Assembly: GCA_002724245.1 (NCBI GenBank) | Contig: PBOG01000242.1 | Coordinates: 1 to 51,041, forward strand | From: Planctomycetaceae bacterium | GTDB lineage: Bacteria; Planctomycetota; Planctomycetia; Pirellulales; Pirellulaceae | Length of the DNA: 51,041 nt | Reading direction: 5' to 3' | In this document: piece after piece, positions 1 through 9,421 of the stretch | How the letters are laid out: each line of letters starts with the position of its first letter | Position numbering within the stretch: position 1 is the first letter of the stretch | Made by a program: the position numbers and the translations under genes | Notes under the pieces: generated by a model | Told to the model about the DNA's origin: nothing | Seen by the model: only the letters and a program-made list of their open reading frames with translations | Databases searched by the model: none

Positions 1-168
1 AAGCTGCTGGAGGATGGTCAGTGCCGAGAAGGTCTCTTGTTCTTCCTCGGGGGATTTCAGTCCTTTGGAAAGTACGCCGGCCAGGCGGCCAAACCCCTTC
101 GTCGGTCTGGTCTTCACAAGCTCTGTCGCCGCAGAGGGATCGACAGTGATCCGGGCTTGCAGATACAT
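1..168 (-). CDS. Hypothetical protein, N-terminal part (runs off left edge)
   Basis: A minus-strand reading frame begins with ATG at 168 and stays open to the window edge, giving 56 residues. It starts MYLQARITVDPS and continues with a mixed charged stretch including KSPEEEQETFSALTILQQL. It lies 16 bases after the stop of the gene at 185-625 on the same strand, so the two are probably co-transcribed. A weak purine-rich stretch (GGAAAG) precedes the start. I do not recognise a family, and the rest of the gene lies outside the window. The call rests on tight spacing, the open frame and coding-like composition. Confidence 0.5.
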   Translation of the reverse strand, partial: MYLQARITVDPSAATELVKTRPTKGFGRLAGVLSKGLKSPEEEQETFSALTILQQL

Positions 169-184
169 GGGTGATTGCTTTCCA

Positions 185-625
185 TCAAGGAGAGTTGAGC
201 GTCTCACAGGCCCCGCATTCGGAGCTTACTGGCGGCCAATAGGTGGAGTTGGGAGGGCCGAATCGTGACTCGTACAGTTCGAGTGTACGTTGGTAGCGGT
301 TGACATTCTCTTCGCTGCCACCACCCGGCGTGTGATGCATGTAACGTCCGAACTGCGTTTGGCAGAATTTCGCGTAGGCTCTGGTGAACAAGATCCACTC
401 ATGCCAGGCCAGGTCGACCACCAGGGAGGGAGTCAGGGGGCGACCGTACTCCCAGGAGAGGAAAAGAAAACGAAGGACTTCGGAAAGTGCACGGCGTGTT
501 TCCGCAGGCGGACAATTCAAAGCGGTTGCGATCTTGTTACCGAGGACGGGGTATATCTCCAGGAGTTCTTCCGCCAGGGAGCCGTTTGCAAAGTTCTTGG
601 TTGCTGGCAAGGGGGGTGAGTGCAT
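185..625 (-). CDS. Glycine-rich-domain-containing-protein-like (GRDP/DUF1399-type) small protein
   Basis: A 146-residue protein without signal peptide or membrane segment. Residues 71-99 carry the diagnostic stretch: DLAWHEWIL, then TRAYAKFC, then FGRYMHHTP. This matches from memory the 'D-x-x-WH-x-x-I-L-x-x-x-x-Y-x-x-FC' core of the GRDP-like family (DUF1399), whose biochemical role is poorly known; the conserved His and Cys suggest metal binding, which is inference. It is probably cytoplasmic. The partial gene at 1-168 follows after 16 bases. No clear SD precedes the ATG at 625. The family name is moderately secure; function is unknown. Confidence 0.65.
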   Translation of the reverse strand: MHSPPLPATKNFANGSLAEELLEIYPVLGNKIATALNCPPAETRRALSEVLRFLFLSWEYGRPLTPSLVVDLAWHEWILFTRAYAKFCQTQFGRYMHHTPGGGSEENVNRYQRTLELYESRFGPPNSTYWPPVSSECGACETLNSP

Positions 626-932
626 CAGTCTGGTCGTCCGTCTGTTGCATCGATAATGACGAGTCGCAGCGATGGTCCGGGGCCAGGTTGCGCTTTGTGG
701 CCTAACGTATCATCAGCAGCTTATACGTTTATGGTTGGCCAGGAAAGCGGCTGGTGGATTTTGACCATGCTGGCTCTGTGCCGGGCGGGCGTGATGGTGG
801 TACAGACGATCTTGTTCTCCAAATTTCCGTGGCCCAATCTCGCTCCGCATCGGGACGCCATCGCAGGGTATGATGTCCGCAACGCGGGTAAGGTAGTGTC
901 ATCGTGTATTCCTTTTCAATCTGGAGATTGGC
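626..932. other. Divergent intergenic region
   Basis: About 307 bases separate the divergently oriented genes starting at 625 (minus) and 933 (plus), so promoters for both should lie here. I found no convincing -35/-10 pair, repeat or RNA. Short frames inside it overlap both neighbours and look like chance ORFs. Confidence 0.5.
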
Positions 933-2822
933 ATGGACCCGGAACGTCGTTGGGGCTGTTGGCTGTGCGTTTGGCTTGCCTGGTGTGTTACCAGCAAGGC
1001 GGCGGAACAGCCTGTGTTTGAGATCAAAGAGCACTACACCAAGTCCCAGCATATGGTGCCGATGCGAGACGGTACCCGGTTATTCACGACGGTCTATCAG
1101 CCGATCGAAAAAGGCCGTCCGTATCCCGTGATGTTGTTCCGTACACCCTATTCCACAGGCCCCTACGCACCGGATCAATTTCCCAAGCGATTGGGACCGT
1201 CGATCGATTTTGCCCGTGAAGGATATCTCTTTGTCTATCAGGATGTGCGCGGAAAATTCAGGTCGGAAGGGACATTTGTGGTGATGAAGCCACTGCGGTC
1301 ACAAGCGACGAGCGAAGACCAGACTGATGAAAGTACCGATACCTACGATACCATTGAGTGGATTCTCAGGCATGTCCCTGGCCACAACGGTCGCGTCGGG
1401 CAATGGGGCATTTCCTATCCAGGGTGGCAAACTGTGATGGGAATGATCGACGCGCATCCCGCTCTGCGGGCGTCTTCCCCCCAAGCGTCACCTGCCGACA
1501 TGTTCATTGGCGACGATTTTCACCACAACGGTGCTTTTCGTTTGATGTATACGTTTCACTGGCTGGCACGCAACGCAGCTGCTCGATCGGGTCCGCGCGC
1601 GACGCGTGGTCGCGCTGTGTTCGAGTATGGCACTCCCGACAGTTACCAGTTTTTCCTGGATCTCGGACCGGTGGCCAATGTGAATCTCAGGTACTTCAAA
1701 AACCGAGTTCCGACCTGGAACGAGTACATGGAACACCCAACCTATGACCAGTACTGGCAACAACGCGATGCCTTACGTGACCTGAAGGGAATCAAACACC
1801 CCGTGCTGCATGTGGCAGGATGGTTTGATGCGGAGGACTTTTACGGTCCGATGAGTATTTATTACACCGTGGAAAAGGAAAATCCCGAAAACCAAAGTAC
1901 ATTAGTTGTGGGGCCCTGGAGGCATGGTGGCTGGTCGTCAGAGACGGGAGAGTCACTGGGTGACATTCAGTTCGGAGCACGGACGTCGGAGTACTTTCGT
2001 GAGCAGATCGAACTTCCGTTTTTTCAGTACCACCTCAAGGGACAGGGCACACCTCCGAAGGGAGAGGCCATTGTTTTCGAGACCGGATCGAACCAGTGGA
2101 GGTCTTACGACCATTGGCCTCCTGAAAGTGCGCAGGAAGTAAAGCTGTATTTTCAAGAGCGCGGACAGTTGTCCTTTTCAGGGCCGCAGAAAACGGCGCC
2201 GGATGCCAATGACACGTTTATCAGTGACCCCCGCAAGCCGGTACCGTTTTCGGCGGCAATTCGTAATACCCAGGGGCACACCTGGATGGTCGAGGATCAA
2301 CGTTTTGCCAGTCGTCGCAATGACGTGCTCGTCTACCAGACCGAACCATTGCAGCACGATCTGGTGATCGCCGGTCCGATCATTGCAAGCCTCCAAGTAG
2401 CGGTAACCGGGACGGATGCCGACTGGGTTGTCAAGCTGATCGATGTCTATCCGCCTGACGCACCGGATGATTCTCCTCGTGGCAAGCAGGTACGCATGGG
2501 TGGGTATCAAATGTTGGTAGCAGGTGAGGTGATGCGATCGCGTTTTCGCAACAGTTTCGAGCACCCTCAGCCCTTGGTGCCAGGAGAAGTCACCCCGGTT
2601 GAATTTGATATGCGTGACAAATATCACTGTTTTCTCAAAGGGCACCGCATTATGGTCCAGGTGCAAAGTACCTGGTTTCCCGTGATCGGACGCAATCCAC
2701 AGCGATTCGTTAACACCTACCAGGCGACTGCGGAAGATTTCCAATCGGCTATCCACCAGGTGTTTCGTTCAGAACAGCACGCGTCTCATTTGAGGCTGCA
2801 CGTGCTTGCGACAGACGAGTAG
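933..2822 (+). CDS. CocE/NonD-family alpha/beta hydrolase (S15 X-Pro dipeptidyl-peptidase-like), secreted
   Basis: A 629-residue predicted exported serine hydrolase. Residues 1-23 form a short signal peptide (charged start, then WLCVWLAWCVTSKA). The catalytic fold follows: the entry motif VPMRDGTRL (42-50), the nucleophile elbow GQWGISYPGW with Ser161, Asp299 in AGWFDAEDFYG and His331 in VVGPWRHGGW, giving the Ser-Asp-His triad of family S15. The C-terminal third (about 410-629) matches the X-Pro dipeptidyl-peptidase jelly-roll domain. Related enzymes include cocaine esterase, glutaryl-7-ACA acylase and alpha-amino-acid ester hydrolases, so acyl ester or amide hydrolysis is likely but the substrate is unknown. 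A GGAG six bases before the ATG supports this start. It converges on the DUF1501 gene with 50 bases between them. Confidence 0.9.
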   Translation: MDPERRWGCWLCVWLAWCVTSKAAEQPVFEIKEHYTKSQHMVPMRDGTRLFTTVYQPIEKGRPYPVMLFRTPYSTGPYAPDQFPKRLGPSIDFAREGYLFVYQDVRGKFRSEGTFVVMKPLRSQATSEDQTDESTDTYDTIEWILRHVPGHNGRVGQWGISYPGWQTVMGMIDAHPALRASSPQASPADMFIGDDFHHNGAFRLMYTFHWLARNAAARSGPRATRGRAVFEYGTPDSYQFFLDLGPVANVNLRYFKNRVPTWNEYMEHPTYDQYWQQRDALRDLKGIKHPVLHVAGWFDAEDFYGPMSIYYTVEKENPENQSTLVVGPWRHGGWSSETGESLGDIQFGARTSEYFREQIELPFFQYHLKGQGTPPKGEAIVFETGSNQWRSYDHWPPESAQEVKLYFQERGQLSFSGPQKTAPDANDTFISDPRKPVPFSAAIRNTQGHTWMVEDQRFASRRNDVLVYQTEPLQHDLVIAGPIIASLQVAVTGTDADWVVKLIDVYPPDAPDDSPRGKQVRMGGYQMLVAGEVMRSRFRNSFEHPQPLVPGEVTPVEFDMRDKYHCFLKGHRIMVQVQSTWFPVIGRNPQRFVNTYQATAEDFQSAIHQVFRSEQHASHLRLHVLATDE

Positions 2823-2872
2823 CTGCCTGTTTCAGGGAGTCAGTGTGAACACGGTTCTTGTTGCGACTTTCT

Positions 2873-4348
2873 TCATCCAGTGAACACTTTTTCGACGACA
2901 CGACCCCCGACGTTTGTCAGGCGAATATCAAACCCACCGAATCGCCTGGCTAATTTGAGGTGGTTCAGTCCGAACAGATGGAGCAGGGTGGCGTGGAAGT
3001 CGTTAATGTGTACTGGATCGGCTACAGGTGCCCACCCTAACTCGTCTGTGGCGCCGATGACCTGTCCGCCTCGAACGCCGCCTCCTGCCAACAGCGAACT
3101 GAATGCAAAGGGGTGATGATCGCGCCCAGGTTCTTGCCCTTTACCCTCGTGGGCATCTTCCAACGGGGTTCGTCCGAATTCGCCGCTGACTACAACCAGC
3201 GTGTCGTCGAGCAGGCCACGTTGTTTGAGGTCTCGTAACAACGCACCGATCGGCTGATCCACGACACTGCAATTGTAGCTAAGGTCTTTTTGCAGCGCAT
3301 CATGATGGTCCCAACTAGCGTGAATGATATTGATGAAACGCACGCCACGTTCGACCAGACGCCGTGCCAACAAACAATTGCGACCAAACGCGGCATGTGC
3401 GTTAGGCGTATAGCCGCGATGGCGCTGGTTTTCGGGTTCCTTTCTGTCGACTCCATAGTCGCGTAGCGTGCCTTCACTCTCGTCTGACAAGTCGACAAGT
3501 TCAGGCGCTGCAGTTTGCATGCGAAACGCCAGTTCGTACGACGAAACACGATTGGCAATTTCGGGATCTTGTGTTGCCTGCAAACGAATCTTATTGAGTG
3601 TCGTAATAGCCTGCAGCGATCGTTGTTGATCGCCGGTCGCAACACCGGGCGGATTAGAGAGATTAAGGATGGGCTCTCCCTGATTGCGAAATACGGTACC
3701 GCGGTAGACAGAAGGGAGGAAACCACTGCTCCAGTTCGAGCTGCCACCACTGGCACCCGCACCCGCCGAAAGCACGACGTAGCCAGGTAGGTTCTCGGCC
3801 GGACTTCCCAGTCCATAATTGATCCATGCGCCAATACTTGGGCGCCCTAGACGTCCAACGCCAGTACTCATCATCAACTGTGCAGGATGGTGATTGAATT
3901 CGTCCGTGTGCATACTACGGACAACGGCGATGTCGTCCGCCGAGCGGCTGATCCAAGGAAGCAGGTCGGAGAATTCGGTTCCGGATTCTCCACATTGCGA
4001 GAATGTTCTCGGGCTACCTTTAAGTCTCGCTGTTTTCTTACTGATAAAGGCGAAGCGGGCACCTTCTCCAAGCGTGTCCGGAAGCGGTTCTCCATGGTGC
4101 TTGACCAATAGAGGTTTAGGATCGAGCAGGTCGATCTGGCTAGGGGCACCAGCCAGGAACACAAAGATGCAGTGTTTGGCACGAGCCAAAAAGTGGCCAG
4201 GGCGCGGCGCAAGCAATGGTCGTGGCCGACCCTCGTTTGCCAACAGTCCATCTTTTTGGAGCTGGGTTTCTAGCGCCAGCGCGCCGATTCCACTAGCGGT
4301 CGAGGTAAGGAAATCTCGCCGAAGTAAATGCGCGTAATGGGGGTGCAT
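2873..4348 (-). CDS. DUF1501 domain-containing protein
   Basis: A 491-residue protein of the DUF1501 family, which is greatly expanded in planctomycetes and related to the sulfatase/alkaline-phosphatase fold. The N-terminus holds a Tat-like signal, LRRDFLTSTASGIGALAL, suggesting folded export. Visible family landmarks include CIFVFLAGAPSQIDLLDPKP, then VRSMHTDEFNHHPAQLMMSTG, and near the C-terminus VVVSGEFGRTPLEDAHEG followed by GRDHHPFAFS. The gene follows the DUF1553 gene by 18 bases on the same strand, the standard pairing in this phylum, so the two products probably act together in the cell envelope. Substrate and chemistry are not established. An AAGG about ten bases upstream supports the ATG at 4348. 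Confidence 0.93.
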   Translation of the reverse strand: MHPHYAHLLRRDFLTSTASGIGALALETQLQKDGLLANEGRPRPLLAPRPGHFLARAKHCIFVFLAGAPSQIDLLDPKPLLVKHHGEPLPDTLGEGARFAFISKKTARLKGSPRTFSQCGESGTEFSDLLPWISRSADDIAVVRSMHTDEFNHHPAQLMMSTGVGRLGRPSIGAWINYGLGSPAENLPGYVVLSAGAGASGGSSNWSSGFLPSVYRGTVFRNQGEPILNLSNPPGVATGDQQRSLQAITTLNKIRLQATQDPEIANRVSSYELAFRMQTAAPELVDLSDESEGTLRDYGVDRKEPENQRHRGYTPNAHAAFGRNCLLARRLVERGVRFINIIHASWDHHDALQKDLSYNCSVVDQPIGALLRDLKQRGLLDDTLVVVSGEFGRTPLEDAHEGKGQEPGRDHHPFAFSSLLAGGGVRGGQVIGATDELGWAPVADPVHINDFHATLLHLFGLNHLKLARRFGGFDIRLTNVGGRVVEKVFTG

Positions 4349-4367
4349 TGTCGTCTTACCTTCTGCT

Positions 4368-7300
4368 CTATTCGCGTGTTATGAATTCATCAAGATTCAT
4401 CAAAGTGCGTGCGACGGCCGTATAGGCCGCCCACCGAGCCGCTTCGTCGTTCGGGATATTCATCGTGTTGATGGTCTTCAGCGCGGCGTCCTTGTCCTGC
4501 TGATAACGCGCGTACTGGGAATCGGCCAGTTCCAAGAGTACTGCGAACTCCTGCTCGGTGAGCACGCGGGAGAGGCACAAGTGCGCAGCGTGATGTATTC
4601 GTCGTTGCTGGGCTGCTCGCGAGAAATCTCCAGGGGCAATTTCATCCAGCAAACGGCGGCCACAGGCGATGGCGGCTTCGACGAACACGGGATCGTTCCA
4701 AGTGGTGAGTGCTTGCAACGCGGTATTCGATCTCTCCCGTCGGGTACACGAAGTATTGGAGTCAGCGGCGTCGAACATGATTAATGCTGGGTAAGGAACT
4801 GTACGCTGGAAAAATGTGTACAGTCCACGACGGTATCGGTCGCCGCCGGTACTCACCTCCCAGGACAGAGACGTTTGAAACCCCAGTTTGACCAGATCTG
4901 CTGGTTGTGGTGGCCTGACGCTGGGGCCGCCGATGCGGCGATCCAGCAGGTTGCTGGAAGCCAGGACAAGGTCACGTACGATCTCCGCCTCGACACGCAA
5001 ACGCGATTGGCGCGCCAAGAGACTGTTCTCCGGGTCCCCATTGAGGAGCTGTGGACTTGTACGCGAAGATTGGCGGTAGGTGGCTGAGAAGAGGATGGAC
5101 TTTTGCAGTTGTTTGATGCTCCAGTGATGGTCGTCGCGCAATCGCGTCGCCAGCCAGTCCAACAGTGCGGGATGCGAGGGAGATGAACCTTGGGTTCCGA
5201 AATCGTCTTCGGTCGCTACCAGGCCACGTCCAAAGAACTGCTGCCAAAGTCGATTGGCGAGTACGCGGGCGGTGAGTGGGTTGTCTTTTGCGACGAGCCA
5301 TTGCGCCAGGTCGATTCGGTCAGCACGTGTTCCACGTGGGACCAGTTTCTGTAGTGTTGCTGGAACGCCTAGGCTTACAGGGGCACCCGGATTGAGGAAG
5401 TCTCCGCGTACCAGCACGCGCGTTGCTCGGCGGCTATTCGCTTCTTGAATTACTTGTGCCATGGTCTGTTCACCCGGAAGCTTGGGCTTTGCGGCAGTCA
5501 GTGCGGCGATCTGTTTCAACAGGGGTTCTAGAGCAGGCTCCGTGTATTTGTAGTAACTCAACAAACGGAACTGTTCTTCTTCGGTGCGGCGAGCACGGTC
5601 TTTTTCGATGATCTCCAGGATCGCGGTGTCGGGTGGTCCAATCGTCACGGGGGCTGGCGCGCTAGTAATGCCCAGGCGAAATTTTCCGAGGTTGTGATCC
5701 TCGTGACAGAAATGTTCCATCTGGATGGTAATCCGCGTCCCGCCTGGAAAGCCCACGGACCGAGCTAGATCAAAAATGGCGACGTGATCCCGGCCCGTTT
5801 GTGGGTGCACGGCCCAGCCATCATTGCGGCTATTTCCCAGTACGGATTGAATATTGCGGCCCGCCTGTGAAAAATCGGCGCGGGCATCTACAACACGAAT
5901 TTCTTCTCGCTGGGCAGGATTATTGATCGGTGCGACGAAGACGCGGAGCCCCGTCAACACAAAATTGCCGTTGCTGGGTAATCCGGGACCTTGAACAGGT
6001 AGTCTCGAGTCCGCTAGTACCTGGAGGCGTACCGATGTGATTCCCTCACGTACGGTATTGGATTCGATGGTGTAGATGTCCGCCTTGTCGTTGCTTCCCT
6101 GGACAAACACGCTGTGGTCGGTAGAGACCGTAAGTTCCATACCGACCCTGGAACGGGTGGAGACCGGATTGAGAGTTTCCCACTGGACGGCGCCCGCTGC
6201 ATGGCGCAGCCGTTCATCCCACTGAATCAGTTGAGGGCTGCGGTATCTGGCGATAGCGGATATCAGAGGTTTGCGTTGTTGCCGGTAGTCTTCGAATCGC
6301 TGGCGGTAATTCATCATCTGCTCAGGTAACGGGGCCGGCAGATTTGGTTCATCGAGACTATTGAAGAACCCATAAAAGCTGTAGTACTCGGCCTGGCTGA
6401 TCGGGTCGTATTTATGGTCGTGGCACTGGCAACAACCGAGCGTCATGCCAAGCCAGACTTTACCGACGGTATTTGTACGGTCGACGGTGCGTTTGACACG
6501 ATCTTCTTCCTTGTTTGTGCCGCCTTCTCGATTGACCAAAGTATTGCGGTGGAATCCGGTAGCGATCCGTTGATCCAAAGTTGCATCGGGGAGCAGGTCG
6601 CCGGCGATTTGATGGAGCGTAAAACGGTCGAATGGCATGTCTGCATTCAGCGTGTCGATCACCCACTGGCGCCAGCGCCAAGCGAAGGGGCGCGGCCTAT
6701 CTGACTCGTAGCCTTCACTATCTGCGTAACGCGCGATATCCAGCCAATGTCTTCCCCAGCGCTCTCCATAGTGAGGTGACGCGATCAGACGGTCGGCTGT
6801 CCGTTCGTAGAAGTCAGGATTCCACGCGTCCAGGAAACGTTGCATTTCGTCTGCCGTTGGAGGCAGGCCAGTTATGTCGAGCGTAATACGCCGCAGCAGC
6901 ACGCTGCGACTGGCTTCCGTTGACGGGTGTAATCCAGAGGTCTTCAAACGAGCCCAGATGAAATGATCGACACCGTTGCGTGCGCCTTGAAATCCGGGTG
7001 ACTCGGGAAGCGACTCGTTGCGTATCGGTTGGAAAGCCCAGTGTTCGGGCCATTCGGCACCTTGCTGAATCCAGCGGCGCAGCAGTTCAATTTCCTTAGC
7101 TTCCAGTGGCGGCGTTTCAGGCGGCATTCTCTCCGTTTCGTCCGTGGCGCTGATGCGTTGCCAGAGAGCGCTGCCGTCTGCGTTTCCGGGCTTGATCGCG
7201 TGCGTACCAGATGGCAGGCGGCGTATTGCCGCCGACCGATCGGTCAACCGCAGGCCGCCCTCAGCTCTGCTACGACCATGGCATCTGGTGCAATGTCTGG

Positions 7301-7421
7301 CGAGCAGTGGACGCACGTCTTGATCGTAGTCGACTCTTTCCGCCGGCCAGACAGGTCTACCCGATACCAGCAAGAGTGCGAAGATCGTGGTTGGAATCGC
7401 TTTCCGCATGATTGCGTTCAT
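4368..7421 (-). CDS. Planctomycete cytochrome c / DUF1549 / DUF1553 (PSCyt1-PSCyt2-PSD1) protein
   Basis: A large exported protein, 1017 residues from the preferred ATG at 7421. That start has AGGA four bases upstream and is followed by MNAIMRKAIPTTIFALLLVSG, a signal peptide; the longest frame would start at 7487. Domains in order: a c-type cytochrome module with the haem motif CTRCH (C44, C47, H48), PSCyt2/DUF1549 (NGVDHFIWARLKTSGLHPS, then LLRRITLDITGLPPTADEM), a central region likely to be a carbohydrate-binding-like beta domain, and DUF1553 (IDLAQWLVAKDNPLTARVLAN, FFGRGLVATEDDFG). The architecture is a planctomycete hallmark. A role in periplasmic electron transfer or polymer breakdown has been proposed for such proteins but is unproven. 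It is first in a two-gene unit with the DUF1501 gene. Confidence 0.92.
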   Translation of the reverse strand: MNAIMRKAIPTTIFALLLVSGRPVWPAERVDYDQDVRPLLARHCTRCHGRSRAEGGLRLTDRSAAIRRLPSGTHAIKPGNADGSALWQRISATDETERMPPETPPLEAKEIELLRRWIQQGAEWPEHWAFQPIRNESLPESPGFQGARNGVDHFIWARLKTSGLHPSTEASRSVLLRRITLDITGLPPTADEMQRFLDAWNPDFYERTADRLIASPHYGERWGRHWLDIARYADSEGYESDRPRPFAWRWRQWVIDTLNADMPFDRFTLHQIAGDLLPDATLDQRIATGFHRNTLVNREGGTNKEEDRVKRTVDRTNTVGKVWLGMTLGCCQCHDHKYDPISQAEYYSFYGFFNSLDEPNLPAPLPEQMMNYRQRFEDYRQQRKPLISAIARYRSPQLIQWDERLRHAAGAVQWETLNPVSTRSRVGMELTVSTDHSVFVQGSNDKADIYTIESNTVREGITSVRLQVLADSRLPVQGPGLPSNGNFVLTGLRVFVAPINNPAQREEIRVVDARADFSQAGRNIQSVLGNSRNDGWAVHPQTGRDHVAIFDLARSVGFPGGTRITIQMEHFCHEDHNLGKFRLGITSAPAPVTIGPPDTAILEIIEKDRARRTEEEQFRLLSYYKYTEPALEPLLKQIAALTAAKPKLPGEQTMAQVIQEANSRRATRVLVRGDFLNPGAPVSLGVPATLQKLVPRGTRADRIDLAQWLVAKDNPLTARVLANRLWQQFFGRGLVATEDDFGTQGSSPSHPALLDWLATRLRDDHHWSIKQLQKSILFSATYRQSSRTSPQLLNGDPENSLLARQSRLRVEAEIVRDLVLASSNLLDRRIGGPSVRPPQPADLVKLGFQTSLSWEVSTGGDRYRRGLYTFFQRTVPYPALIMFDAADSNTSCTRRERSNTALQALTTWNDPVFVEAAIACGRRLLDEIAPGDFSRAAQQRRIHHAAHLCLSRVLTEQEFAVLLELADSQYARYQQDKDAALKTINTMNIPNDEAARWAAYTAVARTLMNLDEFITRE

Positions 7422-8296
7422 GTGTTCCTGGCAAGACGATACGAGTTCATTGGCCGTCTGCCCTGTGAGACGGTTATTGGCATTCATTCAACGGATTTCC
7501 ATTCTAGCGGAACCAGGAGATGTTGATAGTTTTGTTGGAAACGGCGCGCCGAGCTGTACGACATTCGATCGGTGACACCGCCAGCCAGAATTCAGGTTAG
7601 GTGCTATCTCCGAAGGCTGCTACCAAGACGTGTATGGCGTCGGCCCTGCGACCAGTTGTGGTAACGGACTACGTATTAACGCTCTGGGGGTACAGACTGC
7701 TTTGTCGTTTCGATTGACGTAATGGGCCAGATCGCTATCGACAGAACATTCCGAAATCGGAAAAGAAGTTGGTTTTGTTAGCAAGCCACCGACGATGTTG
7801 CCTGAGAAGAGCGATGTAGACAGACACGGACGTGTTGACGAATGGCAGGAGGCAGCCACTGATACTCCTGTGCAGGAATCAGCGCGATGGTTTCACAGAC
7901 CAAAGTCGAAACCCCGTTCGGAACCCGACTCACCTATTCAATTGGAACCGAGTCCATTTGGACCGAATACCAGCCTAGTCGGAAGCTTCCGCCGCTCCCT
8001 TATGAGACACCGGAGCCGGACTCAGCAAACAATACTAAATCGACACTCAGTATCTGGCGGTCCGCGTGTCGTTCCGCCCTGTCGAGGATTGTGACGTCAA
8101 AATAGTCCTCAGATACGTGAGGTGGTTGTACCACGGACTGTTGGTGTCTGTTTCGCCGGTTCAGGAGAAATAGACAGTATTGGTTGTGGAAGCTCGTCTC
8201 ACGGCGTATTTAGTTGCGTTAGCCTGTTGCCGTTGGCAATGCGTCACGTTGACAAATGCGCGTTGATCAGGCTGCGCATCGGCAAAGTTGGCGCAC
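7422..8296. other. Long intergenic region without a convincing gene
   Basis: Roughly 875 bases between the DUF1553 start and the terminator of the DUF3500 gene. Several frames of 60-100 codons exist on both strands, but none has recognisable protein character. The least unlikely is 7887-8105 on the plus strand (72 codons), which has AGGA nine bases before its ATG; I do not call it a gene. The region must contain the promoter for the DUF1553-DUF1501 pair. It may hold decayed sequence or an unannotated RNA, but I see no specific structure. Confidence 0.4.
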
Positions 8297-8327
8297 AAAA
8301 AAACCGGCTTCGTTACCGAAGCCGGTT
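8297..8327 (-). terminator. Rho-independent terminator of the DUF3500 gene
   Basis: An 11-bp perfect stem (8302-8312 with 8317-8327, sequence AACCGGCTTCG) closes a 4-base loop. Read on the minus strand the stem runs directly into seven T residues (A-run 8297-8303 on the plus strand). It lies about 85 bases after the stop of the DUF3500 gene at 8411. Confidence 0.9.
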
Positions 8328-8356
8328 GGAGTGTCACGGTACTGGTATAGTTCTAT

Positions 8357-8408
8357 CGATGTGCATCGCGTTTCCTGTAACGGAAACATTTGTGCGATGC
8401 GCACATCG
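8357..8408. repeat. Nested inverted repeat directly after the DUF3500 stop codon
   Basis: An outer imperfect stem pairs 8357-8369 with 8394-8408, with a 2-base bulge. An inner perfect 6-bp stem (GTTTCC, 8370-8375, with GGAAAC, 8382-8387) sits inside it. The structure begins within three bases of the stop codon at 8411 and precedes the classical terminator, so the transcript would end in two consecutive hairpins. It may protect the 3' end or act as a second terminator; no T-tract follows it. Confidence 0.55.
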
Positions 8409-8410
8409 CA

Positions 8411-9421
8411 TCAAGCCCTGCGTGCAACGTTGATGTAGGCATGGACGTGCGGCGCGCCGCGGAAGTGGCAAACTAGCGACGGGCTTTCCAGTCGCCAAAT
8501 GTCCCAGATTTGATCGTCCAGAACATCTCCCGTTTCGCCGCCAGCCCCCGTGCGGTAGAAGGCCATGTGGACCTTGTCGAGTCCGCCACTCGCTTTCATG
8601 AGTTGGATGACTTCGTCCACGTCTTCCTTGCGATACGGACTTAGTACGGCTTGGAGGGTTTGTTCCAGTCTGTCTTTCTGGTCATTCGACAGTTCGCTGC
8701 CCGAAATGCCAGGTAATGCCTGGCTGGGTTTGCGAATTTGCACAGCGTTTTCACGCGGGGCTTTGGCCAACAACGCTTTGGCACGTTGGCTGCCGTCTAG
8801 CATCTTGAAAACTTCGTGTGCTTGTTTGGTTTGATAGTAGAACAAGTTCTCTTTGGGCGATTCTTCAGCATGACCGTAGATAATCGGGCCACCGAAGGCT
8901 ACGCCATGGCCTGAGTTTCCGTCCTTGGATCCCCCGTTGTCGGTGTTTCCATCGGCACGGAGCGTGAGGTGGCGGCCGGTCAAAGCAAATTCAAAACGAT
9001 CTTTATGCGGGTTCCCGAAAATCGCCATGCTGTACTGGCTTAAGCCGCCCCAGTCGTCGTCCATTTGTTTCATGAAAAGTTCAAAGCCCTCTTCCGAAGT
9101 CAGGCCACGCACGATGTCTTTCGTGATCGCCTGTTGCTCGGCGCTGAGCTCTTCGATCATGGTTTCCGTGATTCGCCAGTTGGCGTTGATTCGTGTACGG
9201 CGTTCATCGCTAAGCGGCAGTGCCAGCGCTTTCTTTTGCGCGGCATTGAATGAATCGTAGAGCCGTACAATCGCCAGTTCAGCTTTGCTTTTCGGAGAAG
9301 GCGCGGCGATGCTCGGCGCTGCGGATACAGCAATCGCGGCCCCGGCGGTCGCTCCCAGGAAGTGGCGTCGATTTACATCGAGTTGACAGTCTGAACAATG
9401 CGTGGAGTCATTCCGTTTCAT
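8411..9421 (-). CDS. DUF3500 domain-containing protein, Tat-exported
   Basis: A 336-residue protein. The N-terminus carries a twin-arginine signal, NRRHFLGATAGAAIAVSAAP, followed by a likely cleavage region at SIAAPS, so export in folded form is expected. The mature part matches DUF3500 in my recognition: FALTGRHLTLRADGN, then GPIIYGHAEESP, and near the end DQIWDIWRLESPSLVCHFRG with GAPHVHAYINVA. The biochemical function of the family is unknown. Histidines and aspartates in the central and C-terminal blocks could bind metal, but that is inference. It is a single-gene unit: a clear terminator lies downstream at 8297-8327, and the upstream neighbour is divergent. Confidence 0.85.
   Translation of the reverse strand: MKRNDSTHCSDCQLDVNRRHFLGATAGAAIAVSAAPSIAAPSPKSKAELAIVRLYDSFNAAQKKALALPLSDERRTRINANWRITETMIEELSAEQQAITKDIVRGLTSEEGFELFMKQMDDDWGGLSQYSMAIFGNPHKDRFEFALTGRHLTLRADGNTDNGGSKDGNSGHGVAFGGPIIYGHAEESPKENLFYYQTKQAHEVFKMLDGSQRAKALLAKAPRENAVQIRKPSQALPGISGSELSNDQKDRLEQTLQAVLSPYRKEDVDEVIQLMKASGGLDKVHMAFYRTGAGGETGDVLDDQIWDIWRLESPSLVCHFRGAPHVHAYINVARRA

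Noticed and set aside
7795-8105. Plus-strand ORFs of 72-99 codons in the large gap
   Set aside because: No recognisable protein features and overlapping competing frames; one has a weak SD but is not enough to call a gene.
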